Made by a program: the position numbers and the translations under genes. This document shows positions 1 to 7,485 of a stretch of DNA of 39,292 nucleotides, piece after piece (positions within the stretch are counted from its first letter, which is position 1; every line of letters begins with the position of its first letter). The DNA comes from Bergeriella denitrificans NBRC 102155 (lineage in GTDB: Bacteria > Pseudomonadota > Gammaproteobacteria > Burkholderiales > Neisseriaceae): assembly GCF_001592185.1 (NCBI RefSeq), contig NZ_BCWL01000004.1:1-39292 (forward strand), written 5' to 3'. The notes beneath the pieces were generated by a model. It ran no database searches and was not told the origin of the DNA. It saw only the letters and a program-made list of their open reading frames with translations.

Positions 1-6
1 GTAGGA

Positions 7-156
7 TGTGGGGTGGTGTTTATTTTTGCACAAATCAAAAGGCAATAAAAAGCGGCTGAAATCCTTTTGTATTGGGATTTTCAGCCGCTTTGGCATTTTT
101 TTGGGCGGTAAAAACTTTTGCACAGAATTGGCGTAAAAGTGAACAGCTTTTGCACA
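7..156 (+). repeat. Left transposase-binding end (L1-L3-like)
   Basis: Three copies of a motif close to AGCTTTTGCACA lie at 21-32, 113-124 and 145-156. They are inverted relative to three copies at the right end. The spacing (first copy near the end, a gap of about 80 bp, then two closer copies) resembles L1, L2 and L3 of Mu. Binding by the A protein encoded at 1808-3790 is inferred from position and repetition. Confidence 0.8.
49..91. repeat. Inverted repeat between L1 and L2
   Basis: AAAGCGGCTGAAA (49-61) is the exact reverse complement of 79-91, giving a 13-bp stem with a 17-base loop. It may be a bidirectional terminator insulating the left end from host or prophage transcription. It is not a copy of the uptake sequence although it looks superficially similar. 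Confidence 0.5.
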
Positions 157-179
157 AAAGTAGTCGGAATACGATAGAT

Positions 180-229
180 TTTAAAACGGTTTTAAAACGG
201 TTTTAAAACAGGTTTAAACGGCATTTAAA
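180..229. repeat. 11-bp-period TTTAAA array, left end
   Basis: TTTAAA begins at 180, 191, 202, 213 and 224, exactly 11 bp apart, with GC-rich 5-base spacers. It lies between the third left-end repeat and the repressor gene. It belongs to a family of such arrays in this prophage. Function unknown. Confidence 0.8.
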
Positions 230-258
230 ACGGCTTTTGCTCGGCAAGGCCGTTTTTT
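226..258 (-). terminator. Possible terminator after the repressor
   Basis: On the minus strand AAAACGGC and GCCGTTTT pair around a loop just past the repressor stop codon, ending in a short T tract. The stem overlaps the last units of the TTTAAA array, so the assignment is tentative. Confidence 0.4.
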
Positions 259-973
259 ATATTTGGCGGCCGAACCATTCGACACGGCCTATGATTTGTA
301 CATCAATGGATTCATCGGTCAGGTCGATTTCAAATGGGGTATAGGCTGGGTTGGCGGAAGTAACAAGCAGCTTTTGGTTGGGTAGGAGCTGGGTTTGTTT
401 GACGATGAGTTCGTCGCCGATGCGGACTACATAGATGCCGCTGGCCGGGCGGTTTTGGGCGTGGTTGATAAGGATGTTGTCGCCATCGTTTAACACACCT
501 TCCATGCTGTCGCCGCGAACGGTGATGACGGAGAGTTGGTCAAGGTCGCTGCTGATGTTGGCCTGCATCCAATCGCGGCAGAATGCAAGCGGAGGCTGCT
601 CTATGTATGTGACATCATCATGCGCCCATTCACTCGCATCTTTATCCAAAATATGTTCTTTGTAAAATTGAATGAAAACAAAATCTTGAATTTTAAATCT
701 ATTCCCATCTCGGTCGAACGCCTCTTCAATTTGAAAACTCCCTATCCCAGTTATGAACCAATTTAAATTTAAGTTGAAATATGAGCTTAGGGCTGCCAGA
801 AATGCTAAATCCAGCTTGCGTGCGCCGGTTAAATAGCCTTCGGCGGTTTTAACGGAAATATCCATTGCGCTTGCCAGTGTTTCTGCACTAATTCCCTTCA
901 TTTCCAGCAAGCGACGGATGCGGATTAAGGCCTCGCTCTGGATGTAGTCGGCTTGCGCGCGCAGTGATTTCAT
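257..973 (-). CDS. LexA/CI-like phage repressor, S24 peptidase type
   Basis: This 238-residue protein has an N-terminal helix-turn-helix (about residues 16-66) and a C-terminal S24/LexA-type domain. The serine motif is GDSM with Ser156, and the general-base lysine is in ELIVKQ, Lys192. This is the architecture of a prophage repressor that can self-cleave during the SOS response. It sits leftmost on the minus strand, like Mu c, although Mu c itself lacks a peptidase domain. The start at 973 is preceded by AAAGGAG. The upstream region (974-1157) is full of GTCAACC inverted repeats that are likely its operators. Role in lysogeny and SOS-linked induction is inferred from the family; no cleavage site was identified with confidence. 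Confidence 0.85.
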   Translation of the reverse strand: MKSLRAQADYIQSEALIRIRRLLEMKGISAETLASAMDISVKTAEGYLTGARKLDLAFLAALSSYFNLNLNWFITGIGSFQIEEAFDRDGNRFKIQDFVFIQFYKEHILDKDASEWAHDDVTYIEQPPLAFCRDWMQANISSDLDQLSVITVRGDSMEGVLNDGDNILINHAQNRPASGIYVVRIGDELIVKQTQLLPNQKLLVTSANPAYTPFEIDLTDESIDVQIIGRVEWFGRQI

Positions 974-992
974 TTTTTCTCCTTTAGGTCGT

Positions 993-1056
993 GTTGGTTG
1001 GCTAACTCATGACGACTAGTCAACCAACAGGTCAACCGTTTGCGCACGGTTGACCT
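993..1056. promoter_or_regulatory. Operator cluster with GTCAACC inverted repeats
   Basis: GTTGGTTG (993-1000) pairs with CAACCAAC (1021-1028). AGGTCAACCGT (1029-1039) pairs perfectly with ACGGTTGACCT (1046-1056) across 6 bp. The shared core GTCAACC/GGTTGAC just upstream of the repressor start is what repressor operators look like. Which regulator binds is unknown. Confidence 0.65.
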
Positions 1057-1097
1057 TAAAAATTTATCAAATAAAACAGGATATTACTTAAAAAACA

Positions 1098-1150
1098 TCA
1101 CAAAGCATGAAAAATATGCAGTCAACCAAATTTCCTCTACTCGGTTGACT
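1098..1150 (-). promoter_or_regulatory. Repressor promoter candidate with third operator
   Basis: AGTCAACC (1120-1127) pairs exactly with GGTTGACT (1143-1150). Read on the minus strand the left arm supplies TTGACT as a -35 box (1120-1125), followed after 17 bp by TGTGAT (1097-1102). A repressor bound here would directly control its own transcription. Confidence 0.45.
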
Positions 1151-1157
1151 AAGTTCA

Positions 1158-1517
1158 TTAACCTACTTTACGAGTCGTAACATCTGCTTCTTTTTTCTCC
1201 GCTCCACGAGCAGCACTTAAAATAACCGCACGCCCCAGCTCACTGGATCGCCGAAATAAAGCCAGTAATTCTTGTTCAATTTCATTTAGATTTTCAGACG
1301 GCTGTTCGATACGCTCTTCGCCCATCACATAATCAACGTCAATACCTATTTTTTTAAATAGGAATAAAACTTCCGCTTTTGGCTGACTAATGCCACGTTC
1401 GTAATCGCCCCACATTCTCATGGAAACTCCGCATTTTTCAGCAGCTTGAGCTTGAGTAAGGTCTAACTTTTTTCTTTCTTCTTTCAATCTCTTAGAGAAA
1501 TAGGAGGAGTTCTTCAT
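1158..1517 (-). CDS. XRE-family helix-turn-helix regulator
   Basis: This 119-residue protein has a classic Cro/CI helix-turn-helix in residues 8-62 (RLKEERKKLDLTQAQAAEKC, then a turn and MWGDYERG). The C-terminal half is helical and polar with no peptidase. It is transcribed away from the early operon and shares with it the divergent promoter region 1518-1623. It is probably a second regulator of the lytic/lysogenic decision. It lies in tandem with the S24 repressor, with one operator close to its stop codon. Confidence 0.75.
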   Translation of the reverse strand: MKNSSYFSKRLKEERKKLDLTQAQAAEKCGVSMRMWGDYERGISQPKAEVLFLFKKIGIDVDYVMGEERIEQPSENLNEIEQELLALFRRSSELGRAVILSAARGAEKKEADVTTRKVG

Positions 1518-1527
1518 AAAATTTCTC

Positions 1528-1557
1528 TTGTAAATTAGGAAGGGTTCTTCCTATAAT
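1528..1557 (+). promoter_or_regulatory. Early promoter with embedded operator
   Basis: TTGTAA (1528-1533), an 18-bp spacer and TATAAT (1552-1557) make a good sigma70-type promoter for the early operon. The palindrome TAGGAAG-GGTT-CTTCCTA (1536-1553) fills the spacer and enters the -10 box. A divergent minus-strand promoter for the XRE gene overlaps the same stretch. A second inverted repeat, GCACTAA (1572-1578) with TTAGTGC (1586-1592), follows in the leader. Confidence 0.7.
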
Positions 1558-1623
1558 TCAAAAACAGAACGGCACTAAGTGATTTTTAGTGCATTATTTT
1601 ACCATGCTTAGAAAGGGCTATCT

Positions 1624-1800
1624 ATGTCTATAACTGTTGAAAAATTAAAAGAAAACTTTGCCAAAGAGGGTAAAACGCTGGCTCAGTGGGCGCGTGAACA
1701 CGGCTATGCGCCGCGCGATGTGTACCTGGTGGTGGGCGGTCAGCGCAAAGGCAATTATGGCAAGGGTTTTGAAATCGCGCGGAAATTGGGATTGAAATGA
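1624..1800 (+). CDS. Ner-position small DNA-binding protein
   Basis: This 58-residue basic protein has the pattern LAQWAREHGY...VYLVVGGQRKG...IARKLGLK. That pattern occurs in short helix-turn-helix proteins encoded just before the transposase in many beta- and gammaproteobacterial Mu-like phages. By position it corresponds to Ner, which represses early transcription and repressor synthesis in Mu. It does not obviously share Ner's sequence. AAAGGG precedes the ATG, and seven bases separate its stop from transposase A. Confidence 0.7.
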   Translation: MSITVEKLKENFAKEGKTLAQWAREHGYAPRDVYLVVGGQRKGNYGKGFEIARKLGLK

Positions 1801-1807
1801 GGCGGAT

Positions 1808-3790
1808 ATGGAGACGATTGGGGTCAATGAGCTAATCGGTGTTTTAGGCGTATCAAAACAGGCCATTAGCAAAAGAGCATTAAAGGAATGCTGGACTTAT
1901 AAAGAGGATGGCCGTCTGAAAAAATACCTGATTTCCGGCCTACCCCTTGAAATTCAGACGGCCATCAAGGAACGCCAAGCAGCGCAGATATTGGCCAATG
2001 CGTCTCCCGCTCCGCTGCCGAGTACTCAGGTGGTGCAGCGGCGGAAGATGGCGCAGCTGGGGCTGCCTGTGAACGAGCTGGCGGGGCGGCTGACCGATAA
2101 GCAGCAAGACGTGAGCCATGCGCGGGCGGTGTTTGTGTGCGAGGTGTTGAAAATGCGCGACACTGCGGGGATGAGTTTGCGGGCGGCGGCTGTGTATGTG
2201 GAGAACCAGATTAAAAGCGGCCTGCTTCCGGCTCATTTGATGCGGTTTGTGGCGGTGGCCAATGCCCGCAGTAACGGGAAGCGCGGTATCGGCTGGCGGA
2301 CGTTGGTTAATTGGGTCAAGGATGCGGAGCAGGCGGAACGGGGTAATGCGCGGCTGATGGCTTTGGCGCCGAGAAAGCCGAAGGAGGCGCGCAGTTTGTT
2401 GGAGATTGCTTGGTTGGGGGATTGGCTGGCGGTATGGGCGAATCCGAACAAGCCGGGTTTCGGGGTGTGCTATCAGGATTTTGCGAGGAATTGGATTGTG
2501 CAACACGGTATTGAGACATTGCCGTCTGAAGACCAGGTACGGTATGCCCATAAGAAGCTGCCGGAGACGGTTAAGCGGCGCGGGCGGGATACGGGCGGTG
2601 CTTATAAGGCGATTTTGCCTTATGTGTCGCGGGATTGGCTGCGGTTTGCGCCGAATACGATTTGGGTGGGCGACGGCCACGGCTTTAAGGCGAAGGTGGC
2701 GCATCCGATTACGGGGCAGCCTTTTCAGCCGGAGGTCACGGCAATTATTGATGCTTCGACGCGCTATGTGGTGGGTTGGACGGTATCGCTGGCGGAATCG
2801 ACGTTGGCGCATGCGGATGCGCTGCGGGTTGCGATGTCGCAGCATGAGCCGCCGCTGATGTATTACACGGATAACGGCGCGGGTCCGACGGGTAATATGC
2901 TGGATGACAAATTGACGGGGATTTTGACGCGCTTGGGCATCGAGCATCCGACGGGCTTGCCGGGTAATCCGCAAGGCCGCGGGATTATCGAGCGGCTGTG
3001 GCAGACGGTGACGATTCCTTTGGCGCGGACTTATGAGACGTTTGTGGGGGATTCGGCGGATGCGAGTACGAAAACGCTGAATCTGCGTAAGCTCAACAGC
3101 GCGATGCGGGCGGAGCGGCAAGGTAAGACGCTTTCGACCGAGCAGCGGCGCTACCGCCAAAAAATGCCGACTTTTGCACAATTTATGCTGGATTTGAAGG
3201 CGGCGTTTGAAGCCTACAATGCGGGCAACCGCCATCGGGAATTGGAAAAGGCGGCGGGTTCGGAGTATGCGACACCTGCTGCGTACCGGGCGATGCGTTT
3301 GGCTGCCGAAGCGATGGCAAACCGGCCTTTGGATGCGGTGGAATTGGAACTGATGTACCGCCCGGAGGAGGAGCGTACGGTATCGCGGGGTATGGTGAGC
3401 CTGTTTAACAATATCTATTTCAGCCGCGATTTGGCGGACTACCACGGCGAGACGGTGCGGGTGGGCTATGACCTGCACGATGCTTCGGAGGTGATTGTGA
3501 AGCGGATGGACGGCTCGTTTATTTGCAAGGCTAAGTTTGAGGGCAATAAGGTGGCGGCGATGCCGGTGGCGCGTATCGAACAGCTGAAGGAAGAGCGGGT
3601 GCGCCGTGCCGTGAAGCTGCAGGAAGAGAAAATCGCGCTGGCCAAAGCGGAGCTTCAACCTGCTATCGAGCATCAGCCGGATTTCGGCCTGCTGGTCGGC
3701 AACGGGCAGCCGGTTATCGAGGGCGAGTATGAGCTTATCAGGCCGTCTGAAAAGCGGTATGTGATGTTTGAGAGTGATTTGGAAGATTGA
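1808..3790 (+). CDS. A: MuA-type DDE transposase
   Basis: This 660-residue protein matches MuA in length (663). It begins with a winged-helix region (about 1-60) for enhancer/operator binding, followed by helical end-binding domains (about 75-255). The catalytic core has the DDE triad at Asp289 (IWVGDGHG), Asp355 (YYTDNGAG) and Glu395 (GRGIIERLWQT). A C-terminal Mu-type beta barrel and a basic tail that contacts B complete it. It carries out strand transfer in integration and replicative transposition, acting on the repeats at both ends of the window. It is followed 17 bp later by B. Confidence 0.97.
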   Translation: METIGVNELIGVLGVSKQAISKRALKECWTYKEDGRLKKYLISGLPLEIQTAIKERQAAQILANASPAPLPSTQVVQRRKMAQLGLPVNELAGRLTDKQQDVSHARAVFVCEVLKMRDTAGMSLRAAAVYVENQIKSGLLPAHLMRFVAVANARSNGKRGIGWRTLVNWVKDAEQAERGNARLMALAPRKPKEARSLLEIAWLGDWLAVWANPNKPGFGVCYQDFARNWIVQHGIETLPSEDQVRYAHKKLPETVKRRGRDTGGAYKAILPYVSRDWLRFAPNTIWVGDGHGFKAKVAHPITGQPFQPEVTAIIDASTRYVVGWTVSLAESTLAHADALRVAMSQHEPPLMYYTDNGAGPTGNMLDDKLTGILTRLGIEHPTGLPGNPQGRGIIERLWQTVTIPLARTYETFVGDSADASTKTLNLRKLNSAMRAERQGKTLSTEQRRYRQKMPTFAQFMLDLKAAFEAYNAGNRHRELEKAAGSEYATPAAYRAMRLAAEAMANRPLDAVELELMYRPEEERTVSRGMVSLFNNIYFSRDLADYHGETVRVGYDLHDASEVIVKRMDGSFICKAKFEGNKVAAMPVARIEQLKEERVRRAVKLQEEKIALAKAELQPAIEHQPDFGLLVGNGQPVIEGEYELIRPSEKRYVMFESDLED

Positions 3791-3818
3791 TTTAAAGGAG
3801 CTTTAAAATGGATTTAAA
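3791..3818. repeat. 11-bp-period TTTAAA array at the A-B junction
   Basis: TTTAAA starts at 3791, 3802 and 3813. The Shine-Dalgarno of gene B lies between the first two copies and the third is inside its first codons (GAT TTA AAA). Confidence 0.7.
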
Positions 3819-4698
3819 AGAACGTTTGGGGCGGTTTTTGAAAGCCAACGGCTATACGCAGACTGCGGTGGGTAAGGCGGTCGGTGTGACGGTCCCGGTG
3901 ATTAATGCGTATCTGCGCGGCAAATATACGGGCAACATCGCTGCGCTGGAAGAAAAAATCGAAGCGTTTTTGAACTTGGAGGAAAACCGCCGCCTGGAAC
4001 AGAAGATGGAAATCAGCTATGTCCGCACCCGCAGCGGCAAGCGGGCGGCCGATATTTTCCGTTTGGCGCATATTGAGAACGAGCTGGTGGTGGTCATCGG
4101 CCAAGCGGGCTTGGGCAAGACTTCGGCCTTGCGGGATTATGCGAGCCGAAACCCGGATATGCTCCTGATTGAAGCCGATCCGACGTTTAGCGCGAAAGTG
4201 GTGTTGAAAAAGCTGTCGGAAAAGCTGGGCTGCGAGAGTAAAGGCAGCTTAAACGAGATGATGGAAGCGGTTACGGCCAAACTTGTCGGTTCGGGCCGCC
4301 TGATTGCGGTGGACGAGGCCGAGTGCCTGCCCTATCGGGCGCTGGAATGCCTGCGGCGGATTCACGATATGGCGGGTGTGGGCTTGGCTCTGGTCGGTAT
4401 GCCGCGGCTGCTGCTGAATCTGCGCGGCAGGCGGGGCGAGTTTAAACAGCTTTTCAGCCGCGCGGGTTTCAAGCTGGATTTGGGCGACGAGCTGCAAGAA
4501 GACGAGTTGGTCGAAATCGCAGGCCGCAATCTGCCGGGGGCGGATGATGAAACGGTTAAGGGTTTGGTGAAAGCTGCGGCAGGTAATACGCGGCGGTTGG
4601 TCAAGATGCTGCGCGGGGTGTACCGCTTGGCGCGCATTGCAGGCGAACGGCCGAATGTGGAGATGGTCAAACAGTTTGAGGAAATGCTGATTCATTAG
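3808..4698 (+). CDS. B: MuB-type AAA+ ATPase, target-capture protein
   Basis: This 296-residue protein (Mu B is 312) begins with a helix-turn-helix (about 4-55, with TQTAVGKAVGVTVPVINAYL). The AAA+ core has Walker A GQAGLGKTS (98-106) and Walker B LIAVDEAE (165-172). In Mu the ATP-bound form coats DNA, delivers target DNA to the transpososome and gives target immunity. Start and Shine-Dalgarno lie within a TTTAAA array. Confidence 0.95.
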   Translation: MDLKERLGRFLKANGYTQTAVGKAVGVTVPVINAYLRGKYTGNIAALEEKIEAFLNLEENRRLEQKMEISYVRTRSGKRAADIFRLAHIENELVVVIGQAGLGKTSALRDYASRNPDMLLIEADPTFSAKVVLKKLSEKLGCESKGSLNEMMEAVTAKLVGSGRLIAVDEAECLPYRALECLRRIHDMAGVGLALVGMPRLLLNLRGRRGEFKQLFSRAGFKLDLGDELQEDELVEIAGRNLPGADDETVKGLVKAAAGNTRRLVKMLRGVYRLARIAGERPNVEMVKQFEEMLIH

Positions 4699-4782
4699 TC
4701 TGAACAGTATAAGCCCTTGATGCGGCTATATATTTTTTACCCTGAATATTTTGCAAGCATTTGATTTTAAAGGAAATGAAAA

Positions 4783-4977
4783 ATGAAAGGTGCGATTCGG
4801 ATGTTTGGTTTAGGTGCATTTACCGCTTTGGGTGCGGCCTTGCTTATCGCCAGCTGTGCGGGGCAGCCTGCGGAAGCGGCGGCGGCTTCGGAGTATGACG
4901 AGGCGCACGCTGCCTGGACGGAGGTGTACGGCAAGATGACGGAAGCGGAACGGCTCGGGGGCGTGGTAAATGAATAG
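4783..4977 (+). CDS. Small predicted lipoprotein
   Basis: This 64-residue protein has an N-terminal signal segment (about residues 8-24) ending in the lipobox-like LIASC, which would place the lipidated Cys at 25. A short Ala- and Glu-rich mature part follows. It has its own good ribosome site (AAAGGAAATG region) and an 84-bp gap from B. A lipoprotein in the early operon suggests a surface role such as superinfection exclusion, but that is inference. Confidence 0.6.
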   Translation: MKGAIRMFGLGAFTALGAALLIASCAGQPAEAAAASEYDEAHAAWTEVYGKMTEAERLGGVVNE

Positions 4978-5086
4978 GCGCAGGCAGAGCCATGACGGGC
5001 AACACCGCCGCCGCGCGGCAGCATGGTATGCCGAGAAAAAGTGGCAGCATCAGCAAAAAAGGAGCAAAAGAAATGACATTAGTTAA
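4970..5086 (+). CDS. Possible 38-residue basic protein
   Basis: An open frame starts with ATG overlapping the end of the lipoprotein gene and runs into the next gene. Its product would be very basic and Arg/Gln/His rich (MNRRRQSHDGQHRRRAAAWY and on). The stop-start overlap suits translational coupling, but there is no family match I recognise and the composition could be chance. Confidence 0.35.
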   Translation: MNRRRQSHDGQHRRRAAAWYAEKKWQHQQKRSKRNDIS

Positions 5087-5369
5087 ACGATTGCAGGCTG
5101 CGGGCAGCAACCCTGCTTTGGGGCAGGCGGTGCAGAGCCTGCTGGGCGAAGCGGCGCAGGCGTTAAGCCATCCGGTGGACGATACCCAGCCCGATACGCT
5201 GCGGCTGGATGCGTTGGAGGATTTGGGGCAGTTCCTGCTCGGTAAGCCCGACGGCTGCGGCTACCTTCTGACGGTCACGCGCGGTAAAGAGAAACAAGTG
5301 TTGCGTGCCGAGACGCTGCGGGCGTTGTTGGATGAATTGGCAGTTATTGAACAGGAGCAGGAAAAATGA
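5073..5369 (+). CDS. Early-region protein of unknown function
   Basis: This 98-residue acidic, helical protein has no motif I recognise. The ATG at 5073 is chosen because AAGGAG stands at 5059-5064. An upstream in-frame ATG at 4992 lacks a ribosome site. It overlaps the next gene by four bases, so the pair are likely translated together. Confidence 0.65.
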   Translation: MTLVKRLQAAGSNPALGQAVQSLLGEAAQALSHPVDDTQPDTLRLDALEDLGQFLLGKPDGCGYLLTVTRGKEKQVLRAETLRALLDELAVIEQEQEK

Positions 5370-5689
5370 AAATCAGCAAACCCAATGAAAAAGATTTGGC
5401 AGCGGCATGGGCATTCATCAGAAATTTGAATTTGGTGTCGTATGGCATGAATCCGCTCAAGCCGATAGGTGACGACGGCGATTACGAGACGCTGGAAGAT
5501 GAAGACCGGGGCGAAGTATTAGATGCGCTTATCGAAGCATACGACAACTGCGATATCCAATGGCTGATGACGGTATTGGAGACGCTCTTATCGCCGGAAA
5601 ACAAAATCATCGACCAAGAAGCCGACACTTTGGAATTGTCGCCGGAGTTGAAAGCGGCTTTGGCAAGTCACTCGGAGGACGAGACATGA
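5366..5689 (+). CDS. Early-region acidic protein of unknown function
   Basis: This 107-residue, strongly acidic protein is coupled by ATGA overlaps to both neighbours. No domain recognised. Confidence 0.65.
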   Translation: MKISKPNEKDLAAAWAFIRNLNLVSYGMNPLKPIGDDGDYETLEDEDRGEVLDALIEAYDNCDIQWLMTVLETLLSPENKIIDQEADTLELSPELKAALASHSEDET

Positions 5690-6183
5690 TAACCCGTTGC
5701 CCCAACTGCGGAGCCGGCCACAGCTTGGAAGTCTTGGTCGCTCATGAAGAAGCACGGGAGGCTTTGGCGGCGGTATCGGGGATTTCAGACGGCCTGACCC
5801 GCGCGGCCATACGTTATTTGGGCTTATTCAGGCCGTCTGAAAATGCTTTGAGTTTTAAACGGGTAGCCAAGCTCTTAAACGAATTGCAGCCGCTGATTGC
5901 GGCGGGCGAAATCGAGCGCAACCGCAAGACCTACCCCGCGCCCCGAGACGCTTGGATTTGGGCATTTGAGAAAACAGTCGAAGCGGCGCGCAGCGGGAGT
6001 ATCAAAGAATTGCCGTTGAAATCGCACGGTTGGTTATTACAGACGCTGACGTATTGGCAGCCGCCCTGCACCACTGTACAGGCGGAGCGGCCGCCCCGGG
6101 CAAAAGAGGCGGAGCAAAGCAAACTGCGCGACGGCGTGGGCGGGTTGATGGCTTGGGCAAACGGAGGGATAGATGACGGATGA
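5686..6183 (+). CDS. Zinc-ribbon-start early protein
   Basis: This 165-residue protein opens with CPNCG (Cys5, Cys8), a zinc-knuckle-like half site. No second Cys pair is visible, so metal binding would need His residues or a partner. The rest is helical. It overlaps the previous gene by four bases and the next by eleven. Its position in the early replication operon makes a nucleic-acid role plausible but unproven. Confidence 0.6.
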   Translation: MITRCPNCGAGHSLEVLVAHEEAREALAAVSGISDGLTRAAIRYLGLFRPSENALSFKRVAKLLNELQPLIAAGEIERNRKTYPAPRDAWIWAFEKTVEAARSGSIKELPLKSHGWLLQTLTYWQPPCTTVQAERPPRAKEAEQSKLRDGVGGLMAWANGGIDDG

Positions 6184-6619
6184 CTGGTTGAAACAGGAAA
6201 TCGCGCGGGGTTTTACGCTTTTGGCCGCTTTGAATCTGAAAGGCCGCCCCGCTGCCAAAGATTTGACCGCCGTGGCCCAAGTGTGGCACGGGCTGCTGAT
6301 GAAGCAGGAATGGCAGCCTAAACGGGATATACCGCGTATCAGGGCGGCATTTGAGGCCATTGCAGCCACTTCGGTCGAATGGCCGAACCCCGCGGACTTG
6401 GGCAAACACCTGCCGCCGATAGCGGTGAGGATGGTTCCTAGGCTGGAAAAGAAACACGTTCAAACCCCTTATGCCGCCGAGATGGTGGCGAAAATCAAAA
6501 GCCGTCTGAAAAACGCGCCTGCGCTTAACCGAGATTGGATGCACGCGCCCAAAAGCCGGACGGTGGACGAGTGCAAAAGAATTTACGCCGAAAGGCAGAA
6601 AGAGAAAGGAAAATCATGA
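6173..6619 (+). CDS. Early-region protein, possibly DNA-replication related
   Basis: This 148-residue basic protein starts inside the preceding gene with GGAGGG ahead of its ATG and overlaps the DUF3164 gene by four bases. Phrases such as VAQVWHGLLMKQEW and FEAIAATSVEWPNPADLGKHLP recall small helper proteins next to replication genes in phages, but I cannot assign a family. Confidence 0.6.
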   Translation: MTDDWLKQEIARGFTLLAALNLKGRPAAKDLTAVAQVWHGLLMKQEWQPKRDIPRIRAAFEAIAATSVEWPNPADLGKHLPPIAVRMVPRLEKKHVQTPYAAEMVAKIKSRLKNAPALNRDWMHAPKSRTVDECKRIYAERQKEKGKS

Positions 6620-7227
6620 ACAGCATGGATATGAACCAATACAAACAAGACGCCAAGGGCAATTTAATCCCGTTGGCCAACATCAAAGAAACCGACCTGT
6701 TGCGCGATGAGCTGGTAATGGAAATCGTCGGCAAGGCGCAGGCGGTACAGGCAAATATCGCTGATTTCAAACAGCAGGCAATGGACGACATCGCTGCCTT
6801 CGCCCAGCTTTCCGCCGACCGCTACGACGTGAAGCTCGGCGGTAAGAAAGGCAATATCACGCTGCACAGTTTTGACGGCCAATACCGCGTCAATCTGGCG
6901 ATTCAGGACACGCTGGTCTTTGATGAAGGCTTGCTGGCCGCCAAAGCCCTGATTGACGAGTGTATCAATGAGTGGACGGAAGGCAGTCGCAGCGAATTGA
7001 AAACCCTTATTAACGCCGCCTTCCAAGTGGATAAAGAGGGCAACCTTTCTACTGCCCGCGTACTCGGCTTGCGCCGTTTGGACATCAAAGATGAGAAATG
7101 GCAAAAGGCGATGGAAGCTCTTTCAGACAGCCTTCAGGTGCATACCAGCAAGCCGTTTGTGCGCGTTTACAGCCGTGATGAGACGGGGGCTTATCAGTTG
7201 ATGAATTTGGATATTGCGAAGGTGTAG
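6616..7227 (+). CDS. DUF3164 family phage protein
   Basis: This 203-residue protein resembles the DUF3164 family of Mu-like phages, with a central phrase like KKGNITLHSFDGQYRV and a C-terminal tail ending YQLMNLDIAKV. The family lies in the semi-essential early region; function not established. ATG at 6616 is preceded by GAAAGGA and overlaps the upstream stop. Confidence 0.75.
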   Translation: MNSMDMNQYKQDAKGNLIPLANIKETDLLRDELVMEIVGKAQAVQANIADFKQQAMDDIAAFAQLSADRYDVKLGGKKGNITLHSFDGQYRVNLAIQDTLVFDEGLLAAKALIDECINEWTEGSRSELKTLINAAFQVDKEGNLSTARVLGLRRLDIKDEKWQKAMEALSDSLQVHTSKPFVRVYSRDETGAYQLMNLDIAKV

Positions 7228-7229
7228 TA

Positions 7230-7415
7230 ATGGAGAAAATCGCGATTATTGTGGAAGACACCGAGACCGGCGTGAAAATATCGGCTTTCGGAGCTGCATT
7301 TGATGAAAACGCCCCTGACCTGACAGATGCCCAGCGGATGGTTGTCATGATTAAAAGGGCAATAGAAATGGCTTTAACCGGCAATGTCTGCACTAAGAAT
7401 GAAGCCAAACACTAA
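7230..7415 (+). CDS. Small early-region protein of unknown function
   Basis: This 61-residue protein follows DUF3164 by two bases. It has a beta-rich N-terminus (EKIAIIVEDTETGVKISAFG) and a helical end. A strong terminator follows. Confidence 0.6.
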   Translation: MEKIAIIVEDTETGVKISAFGAAFDENAPDLTDAQRMVVMIKRAIEMALTGNVCTKNEAKH

Positions 7416-7450
7416 AACCGCGCGGCACGGTTTGCCGCATTAACCGAAAG

Positions 7451-7472
7451 GCGGGCAATGCCCGCTTTTTTT
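7451..7472 (+). terminator. Rho-independent terminator before rdgC
   Basis: GCGGGC (7451-7456), loop AAT, GCCCGC (7460-7465) and seven Ts make a compact terminator just upstream of rdgC, which would attenuate transcription into it. Confidence 0.8.
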
Positions 7473-7485
7473 GAAAGGAAAAATC

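Noticed and set aside
180-229. CRISPR-like reading of the TTTAAA repeats
   Set aside because: Repeats of 6 bases with 5-base spacers are far too short, and no cas genes are present.
1940-3673. 577-codon open frame on the minus strand opposite transposase A
   Set aside because: It is a GC-driven shadow: composition is Arg/His/Gln-rich nonsense and the plus-strand frame encodes an intact DDE transposase.
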